Shown here piece after piece: positions 1-6,884 of a stretch of 6,899 bases of DNA (position 1 is the stretch's first letter; each line of letters starts with the position of its first letter). The notes below the pieces were generated by a model. It saw only the letters and a list, made by a program, of their open reading frames with translations, was not told the DNA's origin and did not search any database. The translations under genes were made by a program, and so were the position numbers. This stretch comes from Desulfurobacteriaceae bacterium (lineage in GTDB: Bacteria; Aquificota; Aquificia; Desulfurobacteriales; Desulfurobacteriaceae), in contig JAMOPR010000272.1 in NCBI GenBank assembly GCA_027064485.1, forward strand, positions 1 to 6,899, written 5' to 3'.

Positions 1-1269
1 ATGAACGCCAGAAAAATTTTTACAGTTATAGGTCTTTTAGTAATTGCAGCGTTCACTCTCTGGATAGCTTACTTTTTTTATCAGCGCTACATTTACGTCA
101 TCACGGATAACGCCTTTGAAAGGGCTAACGTAATAGACGTTTCCGTTCAGGGCGTTTCTGGAAAAGTTACTAAGCTCTTTAAAAGAGAATTTGCTCCGAT
201 TAAAAGGGGTGAATTGCTTTTTACAATAGATGATTCCGTTTACAGGAAGGACCTTCAATCTCTTAAAGCTCAAATTTCCGCTACAGAGCTAAAGAAGAAG
301 TCTCTTGAAGTTAAGCTAAGCAGGATAAAGCGGCAGTTGCCTTTAGAAGTAAAAGAAAGAGAGAAGCAACTATCCATAGCTGAAAAAGAGTTAAAAAGAC
401 TTTGCCTTGCCGAAAGAATGGCTGAAATTGAGTATGAAACTTCTGTCGCTCAGGCGGAAGCTGCCGTTAAAGCTGCAGAAAAAGCTCTTCTTTCTGCTCA
501 GACGAATCTTTCTTTCTGGAAAAACCGCTACAACAGGTATAAGAGACTTTACGAAAAAAGGGTTATTTCTAAGGAACAGTTTGAGGAGATAGAAAACGGA
601 TACAAAGAAGCAGTGGCTCTTTTTGCATCTGCCGAAAGTAAACTAAAGAGTGCAAAGGAGAATTTAAAAAGAGCAAACAGTTTGAAGGACAAAGTTGAGC
701 AGTTAAAAATTTCGGTTAAAGAAGCTGAAAAACGGGTTGATGAAGCTAAGATTGCTCTCTCTTTGGCGAAAGAAAACCTTAAAAAGATAAAAGAACTTGA
801 AAATAACATAGCGGAACTGGAAAAGAACATTGCTTCCCTTAAAGAGAAAAAAGCGAAAGTAGAGAAACTGATTTCTTACTGCCACGTTAAGTCTCCTGTT
901 GATGGAGTTATTGCTAAAAAGTGGAAAGAAGTTGGTGATTTCGTTTCGCCGGGTTTGCCCGTTTATTCTATCTACTCACCGAAGAGTTTTTACGTTTTAG
1001 CCTGGGTAGAGGAAGATAAAATGCCCCACGTTAAAGTGGAAGCGAGTGTAAAGGCAGAATTAGAGGTTTGTGGAAAAACTTTTGAAGGAAGAGTTGTTTC
1101 TGTTGGAACTTCTGCCGGTTCAATTTTTTCTCTTATCCCGAGAGACACTTCCCAAGGAGAATTTACAAGAGTTACTCAAAGGGTGCCTGTAAAGATAAAG
1201 CTTAAAGGCGTTCCTCTTAGATGCATAAAACCTGGAACGAACGTAACCGTTTACATAAGTAAGGAATAG
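1..1269 (+). CDS. emrA: EmrA-like HlyD-family periplasmic adaptor (membrane fusion protein) of an MFS efflux pump
   Basis: This protein should link the inner-membrane MFS transporter encoded next to it to an outer-membrane channel. A short cytoplasmic start is followed by one membrane segment (about residues 6-27), so it is anchored by a helix rather than by lipid. The EmrA-type TDNAF stretch (35-39) leads into the first half of the lipoyl domain (about 48-80). A long Lys/Glu-rich coiled-coil hairpin covers about 84-291, the second lipoyl half starts at SPVDGVI (298-304), and a beta-barrel follows. The segment GTSAGSIFSLIP...VTQRVPVKIKL (369-401) matches the characteristic C-terminal region of EmrA. 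At 422 aa it is somewhat longer than E. coli EmrA (about 390), mostly because of the hairpin. The ATG is the first base of the window, so no upstream ribosome site or alternative start can be checked. The next gene starts 2 nt after the stop. Family assignment is firm; the substrate is unknown. Confidence 0.93.
   Translation: MNARKIFTVIGLLVIAAFTLWIAYFFYQRYIYVITDNAFERANVIDVSVQGVSGKVTKLFKREFAPIKRGELLFTIDDSVYRKDLQSLKAQISATELKKKSLEVKLSRIKRQLPLEVKEREKQLSIAEKELKRLCLAERMAEIEYETSVAQAEAAVKAAEKALLSAQTNLSFWKNRYNRYKRLYEKRVISKEQFEEIENGYKEAVALFASAESKLKSAKENLKRANSLKDKVEQLKISVKEAEKRVDEAKIALSLAKENLKKIKELENNIAELEKNIASLKEKKAKVEKLISYCHVKSPVDGVIAKKWKEVGDFVSPGLPVYSIYSPKSFYVLAWVEEDKMPHVKVEASVKAELEVCGKTFEGRVVSVGTSAGSIFSLIPRDTSQGEFTRVTQRVPVKIKLKGVPLRCIKPGTNVTVYISKE
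1261..1265 (+). promoter_or_regulatory. Ribosome binding site for the MFS transporter gene
   Basis: AAGGA lies in the last codons of the adaptor gene, six bases before the ATG at 1272. The spacing is normal and supports that start. Because the site sits inside the upstream coding region, translation of the two genes is probably coupled. Confidence 0.6.
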
Positions 1270-1271
1270 AG

Positions 1272-2822
1272 ATGGACAGAAAGCTGATATTCGTTTCGGT
1301 GCTTATAGTTGCGGGTATGTTCATGACCCTTCTTGATACTACAATCGTTGATATTGCTCTACCCCATATGATGAGCGCTTTTGAGGTGAAGTCTGATGAC
1401 GTTCAGTGGGTTATAACTTCATATATGATAGCTTCTGCTGTTGCGATGTCTGTTGTTGGCTGGCTGGGCGGTAAAATAGGGCACAGAAACACTTACGTTT
1501 TGGGAATTGCCCTTTTTACTGTTATGAGTGCTTTATGCGGTGCAGCTCCAAATCTTGAGACAATGATAGTTGGAAGAACCCTGCAGGGCATAGGTGAAGG
1601 ACTTGCCGTTCCTATGAGCATGACTCTTTTGTTTGAGCTTTACCCTCCAGAAAAGCGCGGAATGGCAATGGGTTTGTTTGCCCTCGGAGCAACGTTTGGA
1701 CCTTCTTTAGGACCAGCTTTAGGAGGGTATTTAACAGAACACTTTAACTGGCGGTGGATTTTTTACGTTAATCTAATGCCCGGAATTTTGGTTGTTTACC
1801 TTCTTATACTGCTTATGAAGAATTATAGAGAGGAAAACGTTCCTCCTTTGGACGTTCCCGGCTTTTTGTTGCTTGCAGTTTCTCTATCTTCCCTGATAAC
1901 GGCGCTTTCGAAAGGTAACAAGTGGGGTTGGAGTGATGATAAAACAGTAACGCTACTTTACATATTTGCCGTTACAACGGCAGTATTTGTTATTTATCAG
2001 CTCAGGACAAAAAATCCTCTTGTTAACTTGGAACTTTTCAAGTATCGCTTTTACACTTTTCCCGTTTTATCCTTAACCATTTTCGGGATGGGCGTTTACG
2101 CTTCCTACTTTTTGCTTCCTCTATACCTTGAAAAACTTAGAGGTTTCCCGACGATAGTTGCTGGGGAAATTCTTTTCTATCCTGCTGTTATGACGGGAAT
2201 TATAAGTGTGATAGCAGGTATACTTCTTGATAAAAAAATCCTCTCTCACCGTGCTTCTGTAATAATTGGCACTGTAATCTTTACTGTTGGCACTCACCTT
2301 CAAACCTTTTTAGACCTTGATATGTCAAAGTGGCAAATAGTTGTTCTTCTATTTCCGTGGGCGGCGGGGATGGGATTTTTCTTTCCGGCACTTTCTCAGA
2401 TATCTTTGGGGAACTTTACCGGTGATTTGCTAAGGCAGGCTTCTTCGCTTCAAAATCTTTTGAGGCTTGTTGGCGGTAGCGTTGGGACTGCCATTTCTAC
2501 GCACATTCTTATTTCTTCCGAAAGTGTTCACCTAAACCATTTGGGTATTCAGGTGTCTAAGTATTCTCCTCAAGTGATAGAATTCATAAATAGGTGGAAG
2601 CAGCATCTTTATTATAAATGTTCTACCGTTAATCCGATGCTAAACGCAAAAGCGGAAGCGATTTTAGGAATGCTGTTTAAAAAGCACGCTTTCTGGCATT
2701 CCTTTGCCGATGCTTTCACCTTTGCAACTGTTTGTGGGATTTTAACTTTAATTTTTGCAGTTAATGCAGGAGGGAATGTTGAAAAGGTTAATACCGATTC
2801 TAATGCTTGTAGCGTTGAGTAA
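1272..2822 (+). CDS. emrB: EmrB/QacA-type (DHA2) MFS drug:proton antiporter, 14 membrane helices
   Basis: This is an inner-membrane transporter of the major facilitator superfamily, DHA2 group, expected to export hydrophobic compounds in exchange for protons. The first helix carries LLDTTIVDIALP (20-31), the DHA2 hallmark with acidic residues D22 and D27. WVITSYMI (46-53) follows, then loop motif A from G63 (GWLGGKIGHR), motif B at RTLQGIGEG (102-110) and antiporter motif C around G139-G152 (GPSLGPALGG). WRWIFYVN (160-167) and LDVPGF (193-198) are also typical of the group. The late segment SLQNLLRLVGGSVGTAI precedes a long loop and the last helix, about 482-500. The length of 516 aa is normal for 14-helix members. 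The start is supported by AAGGA six bases upstream. The 3' end overlaps the channel gene by 47 nt. Pairing with the EmrA-like adaptor makes an EmrAB-type pump the best reading. Confidence 0.95.
   Translation: MDRKLIFVSVLIVAGMFMTLLDTTIVDIALPHMMSAFEVKSDDVQWVITSYMIASAVAMSVVGWLGGKIGHRNTYVLGIALFTVMSALCGAAPNLETMIVGRTLQGIGEGLAVPMSMTLLFELYPPEKRGMAMGLFALGATFGPSLGPALGGYLTEHFNWRWIFYVNLMPGILVVYLLILLMKNYREENVPPLDVPGFLLLAVSLSSLITALSKGNKWGWSDDKTVTLLYIFAVTTAVFVIYQLRTKNPLVNLELFKYRFYTFPVLSLTIFGMGVYASYFLLPLYLEKLRGFPTIVAGEILFYPAVMTGIISVIAGILLDKKILSHRASVIIGTVIFTVGTHLQTFLDLDMSKWQIVVLLFPWAAGMGFFFPALSQISLGNFTGDLLRQASSLQNLLRLVGGSVGTAISTHILISSESVHLNHLGIQVSKYSPQVIEFINRWKQHLYYKCSTVNPMLNAKAEAILGMLFKKHAFWHSFADAFTFATVCGILTLIFAVNAGGNVEKVNTDSNACSVE
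2768..2773 (+). promoter_or_regulatory. Strong Shine-Dalgarno inside the MFS gene, deciding the TolC-like start
   Basis: AGGAGG is a near-perfect Shine-Dalgarno sequence within the coding region of the MFS gene. It is two bases before ATG 2776 and five bases before TTG 2779. It rules out the longer starts TTG 2755 and ATG 2764, which lie upstream of it. ATG 2776 has the better codon and TTG 2779 the better spacing; the two products differ by a single residue. Confidence 0.75.
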
Positions 2823-4065
2823 AAACGTCTATTCAGCCACTCTCAATGAGGTTGTATCTCTTGTGCTTAAAAACAATCCGGAGATTAAAAAAGCCAGAGA
2901 AGAAACCAAAATAACGTATGCCCAATATAAGGAAGCTGTTTCAAAGTTTTTCCCGACTGTTAAGCTGGAATACGCAAAAACTCACCTTTCTGATGCACCG
3001 TCCTACACCATAGACATTCCGGGGTTACCGCCGTCAAGCTTTGCCTTTTTTGGAGAAAACTTCTATACTTTTAAGATTTCTGCTACGCAGCCGGTTTTTA
3101 CGGGTGGTAAACTGATACTTAATAAAGAAATCAAAAAGAAGCTTCACTCGGCTTCTTTCTACCAGTTTGAGGAAACTATCAATAAGGTTCTGTGTCAGGC
3201 GAGGAAAGATTTTTACACGGCAGTGGAAGCTAAAAATTCTGTTCTTATAGCTAAAGAGTATTTGAGAGCTGCTGAAAGTCACTATAAAACCGTTAAGGCT
3301 TTCTACGATGAGGGAATAGTAGCGCGGAGAGACCTTTTGGAAGCGGAGGTAAACTTAAAAGAGGCGGAAGAGTCTTTGGAAAAAGCCGAAAACGCTTACA
3401 AAGTTGCTCTTGAAGCGCTAAAAGAGGATACGGGTTACACCCTTAAAGATGATGATGTTCCGGTAAAAGTTGAAGTTGTAGAAGTGAAGAAAAAATTGGA
3501 AGAACTTGTTAGATTAGCGCTTGAGAATAGACCGATTTTAAAAACCTTAAAACTTGAAAAGAAAGCTGCTATTAAGGGAGTGAAATTGAGCTACGCTTCT
3601 TTTTCTCCCGATGTTTTTTTAAACCTTAGTTATCAGAAAACTGACCAGTATCCGATGAACGGTGACTTTGACAACGTTCAGGTTTCTCTAAGTGTTTCTC
3701 TTCCCATTTTTGAAGGAGGTTACAGGTTTTTTAGAGTTGAAGAAGCGAAGGGGACAAAGAGGAAGATTGATTATACATACGACAAAATGATAAACTCAGT
3801 TAAGTTGCAGGTTACTGCTGCTTATTTAAAACTTAAAACTGCCCGTAAAAGGATAGAAACTGCTAAAACGATGGTTGAAGAGGCGAAAGAGCTGTTGAAA
3901 GATTCTAAAGAGAGATACAAGGAACATGTAGGAACGTCAACGGAAGTTATTGATGCTATAGCTTACTTAACAAAAGCTAAAGGTATTCTTAATTCTGCTA
4001 TTGCAGATTACAACAGGGCAGTTGCAGACCTTGAATACGCAATAGGTGAGGAACTGAAAAGATGA
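2776..4065 (+). CDS. TolC-family outer-membrane efflux channel
   Basis: This is an outer-membrane factor: it is expected to trimerise into a beta-barrel plus long periplasmic alpha-tunnel that completes tripartite pumps. From ATG 2776 it is 429 aa. It begins with a basic, hydrophobic signal peptide (MLKRLIPILMLVALSK), probably cut after VYS near residue 20. The mature part shows the two related halves of the family. Each opens with an 'L..NP/RP' helix (LVLKNNPEI; LALENRPIL) and contains a strand-turn motif: QPVFTGG at 105-111 and LPIFEGG at 309-315. Each then has a helix-turn with a conserved glycine: YDEGIVARRDLLEAE from 177 and YKEHVGTSTEVIDA at 381-394. The first 47 nt overlap the MFS gene, and the stop overlaps the next ATG (ATGA). 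A longer reading from TTG 2755 is possible but lies upstream of the Shine-Dalgarno. Its place between two pump modules suggests it serves both. Family assignment is firm; orthology to E. coli TolC itself is not claimed. Confidence 0.93.
   Translation: MLKRLIPILMLVALSKNVYSATLNEVVSLVLKNNPEIKKAREETKITYAQYKEAVSKFFPTVKLEYAKTHLSDAPSYTIDIPGLPPSSFAFFGENFYTFKISATQPVFTGGKLILNKEIKKKLHSASFYQFEETINKVLCQARKDFYTAVEAKNSVLIAKEYLRAAESHYKTVKAFYDEGIVARRDLLEAEVNLKEAEESLEKAENAYKVALEALKEDTGYTLKDDDVPVKVEVVEVKKKLEELVRLALENRPILKTLKLEKKAAIKGVKLSYASFSPDVFLNLSYQKTDQYPMNGDFDNVQVSLSVSLPIFEGGYRFFRVEEAKGTKRKIDYTYDKMINSVKLQVTAAYLKLKTARKRIETAKTMVEEAKELLKDSKERYKEHVGTSTEVIDAIAYLTKAKGILNSAIADYNRAVADLEYAIGEELKR
4045..4051 (+). promoter_or_regulatory. 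Ribosome binding site for the lipoprotein adaptor gene
   Basis: GGTGAGG lies ten bases before ATG 4062 inside the 3' end of the channel gene. With the ATGA stop/start overlap, it points to re-initiation by ribosomes finishing the channel gene. Confidence 0.5.
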
Positions 4066-5225
4066 AGAGGATATTTTTGTTTTTACTGGTAGCTTTAGCA
4101 GTTTTTAGTTGCGGGAAGAAGGAAGAGAGCGTTTTATACGTTAACGGAAGAATTGAATGTGATGAATATGACGTGGGTAATAAGTATCCCGGAAAGGTGG
4201 AAAAGGTTTTTGTAAAAGAGGGAGATTTCGTTAAGAAAGGTCAGGTTTTGGCGCTTCTTGATTCAAAGGAGTTGAAGGCACAGTTGGAAGGAGCGAGAGC
4301 GCTTTTAAGGTCTTCCGAGAGCGTTGTAGAGGCAAAAAGAAAGGAACTTTCCTCGTTAAGAGAAAAGATTAAATCTTTAAAGGAAAAATTAAAAGAACTT
4401 AAAGCTTCCGTTCCCGAAGAGATAAAAGCTGCGGAGAACAGGGTTAAGGAGTGTCAACTTGCAGTGAAGCAGGCTGAGTTTTCCCTCTCTTCTGTTCGTT
4501 CTACTTTAAACAAGGCACGGAAAGATTACAAGCGTTTTAAAGCTCTATATGAAAGAAGGGTTATTTCAAAGGATAAATTTGAAAAAGTTGAGCTGAACTA
4601 TAAGCAGTTGCTCGATAAAGAAAAAACAGCCGTTGCAGAAGTTAAAAAGGCGAAAGAGAACCTTCAGATAGCCCGCAGAGAGTTAAAAATCGTTACGGAG
4701 AAGTGGAAAGAGGTTTCTTCGCTGGAGCATGAAATTGCTTCTTTGAAGGAAAGTGCAAAGGCTTTGAACTCTACGGTTTCTGCTTTTCGAGAGAAAGCTC
4801 ACCAAGCAAGAGCAGAAGTTAAAAGGTTGACGGCTGTTTTAAAAGATATGGAAATACGTTCGCCGATTGATGGAATCGTAATGGAAAAGATGGTTGAACC
4901 GGGAGAGGTAATTCCAGCCGGCTATCGGCTGTTTACCCTTTATAACCCTGATGATGTCTATTTTGAGGGCTACGTTCCCGAAAGTAAAGTGGGTTTCCTG
5001 AGTTTAGGGCAGAAAGGTTATTTAAAAGTTGACGCTTATCCAAACAGAAAATTTCCGGTTCGGCTTACTTATGTAAGTTCCCGTGCAGAGTTTACACCTA
5101 AAGAGGTTCAAACAAAAGAAGAAAGGGTAAAAGAAGTTTTCAAGGTTAAGTTAAGACCCCTTAAAAATCCCCACCACCTCCTAAAACCCGGAATGCCTGC
5201 AGATTGCTACATCTATTTAAGGTAG
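4062..5225 (+). CDS. YbhG-like HlyD-family adaptor lipoprotein of an ABC exporter
   Basis: This is a second periplasmic adaptor, expected to join an ABC exporter to the outer-membrane channel. The start MKRIFLFLLVALAVFSC is a lipoprotein signal peptide with the lipidated cysteine at C17 (lipobox VFSC, with Phe at -2 less usual). It is therefore lipid-anchored, unlike the helix-anchored adaptor at 1-1269. The first lipoyl half runs about 38-67 (PGKVEKVFVKEGD...). A long Lys/Glu-rich coiled-coil hairpin spans about 70-262, and the second lipoyl half begins at SPIDGIVMEK (267-276). Near the C terminus AEFTPKEVQT (342-351), an Arg-containing stretch and LKPGMPAD (374-381) reproduce the segment typical of E. 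coli YbhG and related ABC-exporter adaptors. At 387 aa it is longer than YbhG (about 330), mainly in the hairpin. It overlaps the channel gene by 4 nt and precedes the tandem ATPase by 6 nt, which supports an ABC-pump role. Confidence 0.92.
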   Translation: MKRIFLFLLVALAVFSCGKKEESVLYVNGRIECDEYDVGNKYPGKVEKVFVKEGDFVKKGQVLALLDSKELKAQLEGARALLRSSESVVEAKRKELSSLREKIKSLKEKLKELKASVPEEIKAAENRVKECQLAVKQAEFSLSSVRSTLNKARKDYKRFKALYERRVISKDKFEKVELNYKQLLDKEKTAVAEVKKAKENLQIARRELKIVTEKWKEVSSLEHEIASLKESAKALNSTVSAFREKAHQARAEVKRLTAVLKDMEIRSPIDGIVMEKMVEPGEVIPAGYRLFTLYNPDDVYFEGYVPESKVGFLSLGQKGYLKVDAYPNRKFPVRLTYVSSRAEFTPKEVQTKEERVKEVFKVKLRPLKNPHHLLKPGMPADCYIYLR

Positions 5226-5231
5226 AAAGAG

Positions 5232-6884
5232 TTGGCAGAAAAAGTTGTTGAAGTTGAAAATTTAACCGTTGTTTACAAAAACGGAACCGTTGCCGTTAAA
5301 AATGTTTCTCTCTCCGTTGAAAGAGGGGGTATTTACCTCTTCGTAGGACCTGACGGTGCTGGTAAATCTTCTCTTTTTAAATCTGTTGCTGGAGTAATCA
5401 AGTATTCATCAGGTAAAGTTTCCGTTTTAGGTTTTGACCCGAAAGACGACAGGGAAGTTGAAAAGATAAGGGAGAAAATATCTTTTATGCCCCAAGGGCT
5501 TGGTCTTAATTTATATCAGCGTTTATCTGTAGAAGAAAACCTTGATTTTTTTGCCGACTTAAGAGGTATTGAGGGGAAGGAAAAGGAAGAAAAGAAAGAG
5601 CTATTTTTGAAAATTACGGGGCTTTACCCGTTTAGAGACAGGAAGGTTGAGCACCTTTCCGGCGGAATGAAGCAGAAGTTAGGAATTTGCTGTTCCCTCA
5701 TGCACAATCCGGAGATTGTTATATTGGATGAGCCTACAACGGGCGTTGACCCTGTTTCAAGGAGAGAAATCTGGAATCTGATTTACGAGTTTTCCGAAAA
5801 AGAGAAAATAACCTTTTTGGTTTCAACTTCTTACATCGATGAAGCTGAAAGGGGAACGTTCGTTTTTGTTATGGAAAATGGGGAAGTAGTTCTTCGATTT
5901 AAACCGGGTGAAGTTTCGCTTGAGGACTATTTTAACAAAAAGATAGAGAAAAGCCGCGTTTACATTTCTGTTCCTTTTGAAAACGTTACCAGCGTTCCTG
6001 AAAAGGCAGTTATAGTTAAAAACGTTACTAAGAAGTTTGGCAATTTCGTTGCCGTTAATAACGTTTCTTTAACAATTAAGCGAGGAGAAATAGCCGGTTT
6101 TTTGGGTCCTAACGGTGCGGGGAAAACTACGTTAATGAAAACAATTTTAGGCATATACGAAAAGGATTCTGGCTACGTTGAAGTTGCAGGTTTTAAAGAT
6201 GTGAGAAAGTGTAGAAAGATTATTGGGTATACTTCTCAAAAGTTTTCCCTTTATGAGGATATGACCGTTTATGAAAACCTTATCCTTTGGGGTTCCGTTT
6301 ACGACGTTCCTTTTTGGGATTTGAAAAAAAGAATAGACCAGTTCCTTGAAATTCTGCGGTTGAGAAAGTTTAAAAATAGCTTTGTATCTTCTGTTCCTTT
6401 GGGGGTGAAGCAGAGAGTTTCCCTTGCTGCTGCGCTTATTCATTACCCTGTTATACTGTTTTTAGATGAGCCCACCAGCGGCGTTGACCCTGTTGAGAGA
6501 AACGTTTTCTGGCAGATTATTAGAGAGCTTTCCAAAAAAGGTGTTACATCTCTTGTAACTACTCACTATATGGATGAGGCAGAGTTTTGTGATAGGGTGT
6601 TTTTGATGAGGGAGGGGAGGATTTTTAAGGAAGGTAGTCCTGATAAGCTGAAAGAAGAGGTAAAAGAAAAAGCTGGGGGAATTTACGAAATATATACCGA
6701 GTTTCCGTTCAGACTTTATTCACTCTTAAAAGAAAAAGGCTTTAAAGCTACCGTATTTGGAAGAAAAGTAAGAATATACGCTGATAGAAGCACTGTTGAC
6801 CGTTTGAAGAAAGAGTTGGGTGTTGATAGAGTAGAGGAGGCTAATCCTACAATGGAAGACGTTTTTGTCTTTTCGGTTATGTAA
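5232..6884 (+). CDS. YbhF-like tandem ABC ATPase (two fused nucleotide-binding domains)
   Basis: This is the cytoplasmic energy unit of an ABC-2 type exporter, with two nucleotide-binding domains in one 550-aa chain and no membrane segment. Domain 1 has Walker A GPDGAGKSS (39-47), Q-loop Q88, signature LSGGM (142-146), Walker B ending D166-E167, and D-loop GVDP (171-174). Its H-loop histidine is replaced by Ser200 (STSYIDEAE). After a linker of about 225-262, domain 2 has Walker A GPNGAGKTT (292-300), Q336, Walker B ending D412-E413 and H-loop His445, but PLGVK (389-393) where LSGG is expected. The C terminus ends with the common PTMEDVF motif. As far as I recall, this pattern matches E. coli YbhF (about 578 aa) and the N-terminal half of RbbA; RbbA is excluded because no permease domain follows in this chain. 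The start is TTG 5232: an in-frame TAG at 5223-5225 rules out upstream starts, and the ribosome site is weak (GAAAGAG abutting the start). The partner permease should lie downstream of the window. Confidence 0.93.
   Translation: MAEKVVEVENLTVVYKNGTVAVKNVSLSVERGGIYLFVGPDGAGKSSLFKSVAGVIKYSSGKVSVLGFDPKDDREVEKIREKISFMPQGLGLNLYQRLSVEENLDFFADLRGIEGKEKEEKKELFLKITGLYPFRDRKVEHLSGGMKQKLGICCSLMHNPEIVILDEPTTGVDPVSRREIWNLIYEFSEKEKITFLVSTSYIDEAERGTFVFVMENGEVVLRFKPGEVSLEDYFNKKIEKSRVYISVPFENVTSVPEKAVIVKNVTKKFGNFVAVNNVSLTIKRGEIAGFLGPNGAGKTTLMKTILGIYEKDSGYVEVAGFKDVRKCRKIIGYTSQKFSLYEDMTVYENLILWGSVYDVPFWDLKKRIDQFLEILRLRKFKNSFVSSVPLGVKQRVSLAAALIHYPVILFLDEPTSGVDPVERNVFWQIIRELSKKGVTSLVTTHYMDEAEFCDRVFLMREGRIFKEGSPDKLKEEVKEKAGGIYEIYTEFPFRLYSLLKEKGFKATVFGRKVRIYADRSTVDRLKKELGVDRVEEANPTMEDVFVFSVM

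Larger units (their letters stand above)
1..6884 (+). other. Probable single operon: MFS pump, shared channel, ABC pump
   Basis: All five genes run in the same direction. The junctions are a 2-nt gap (1270-1271), a 47-nt overlap (2776-2822), a 4-nt overlap (4062-4065) and a 6-nt gap (5226-5231). There is no room for a separate promoter or terminator between them, although a promoter inside a gene cannot be excluded by eye. The operon's promoter, and any regulator gene, are not in the window. The 15 bases after the last stop are AT-rich with no hairpin, so transcription probably continues into further genes. Confidence 0.8.

Noticed and set aside
37..273. Minus-strand open frame of 78 codons over the start of the EmrA-like gene
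   Set aside because: It is a shadow of a clear family gene. Its translation shows no domain or signal, and it lies wholly inside conserved coding sequence.
407..885. Short open frames on both strands across the coiled-coil part of the first adaptor (407-592 plus; 549-830 and 703-885 minus)
   Set aside because: The Lys/Glu-rich helical code gives low-complexity Phe/Ser/Leu-rich readings in other frames. None has a ribosome site or recognisable motif.
2755..2775. TTG 2755 or ATG 2764 as start of the channel gene
   Set aside because: Both lie upstream of the AGGAGG at 2768-2773 and would add polar residues (MQLMQEG) in front of a well-formed signal peptide.
2121..3282. Minus-strand open frames at 2121-2303 and 3034-3282
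   Set aside because: They are antisense to the MFS and channel genes, short, and have no family signal.
5960..6443. Minus-strand open frames at 5960-6154 and 6147-6443
   Set aside because: They are antisense to the second ATPase domain, whose motifs are intact throughout, so these are frame shadows.
2776..6884. Type I secretion system (HlyB/HlyD/TolC) or MacAB-TolC
   Set aside because: The ATPase has two fused nucleotide-binding domains and no membrane domain, whereas HlyB and MacB carry their own. The adaptor matches YbhG rather than HlyD proper or MacA.
5232..6884. Inactivated ATPase pseudogene, because of the missing H-loop histidine and LSGG
   Set aside because: The frame is open from end to end, all Walker motifs are intact, and the two changes fall in one composite site, consistent with the YbhF/RbbA family rather than decay.
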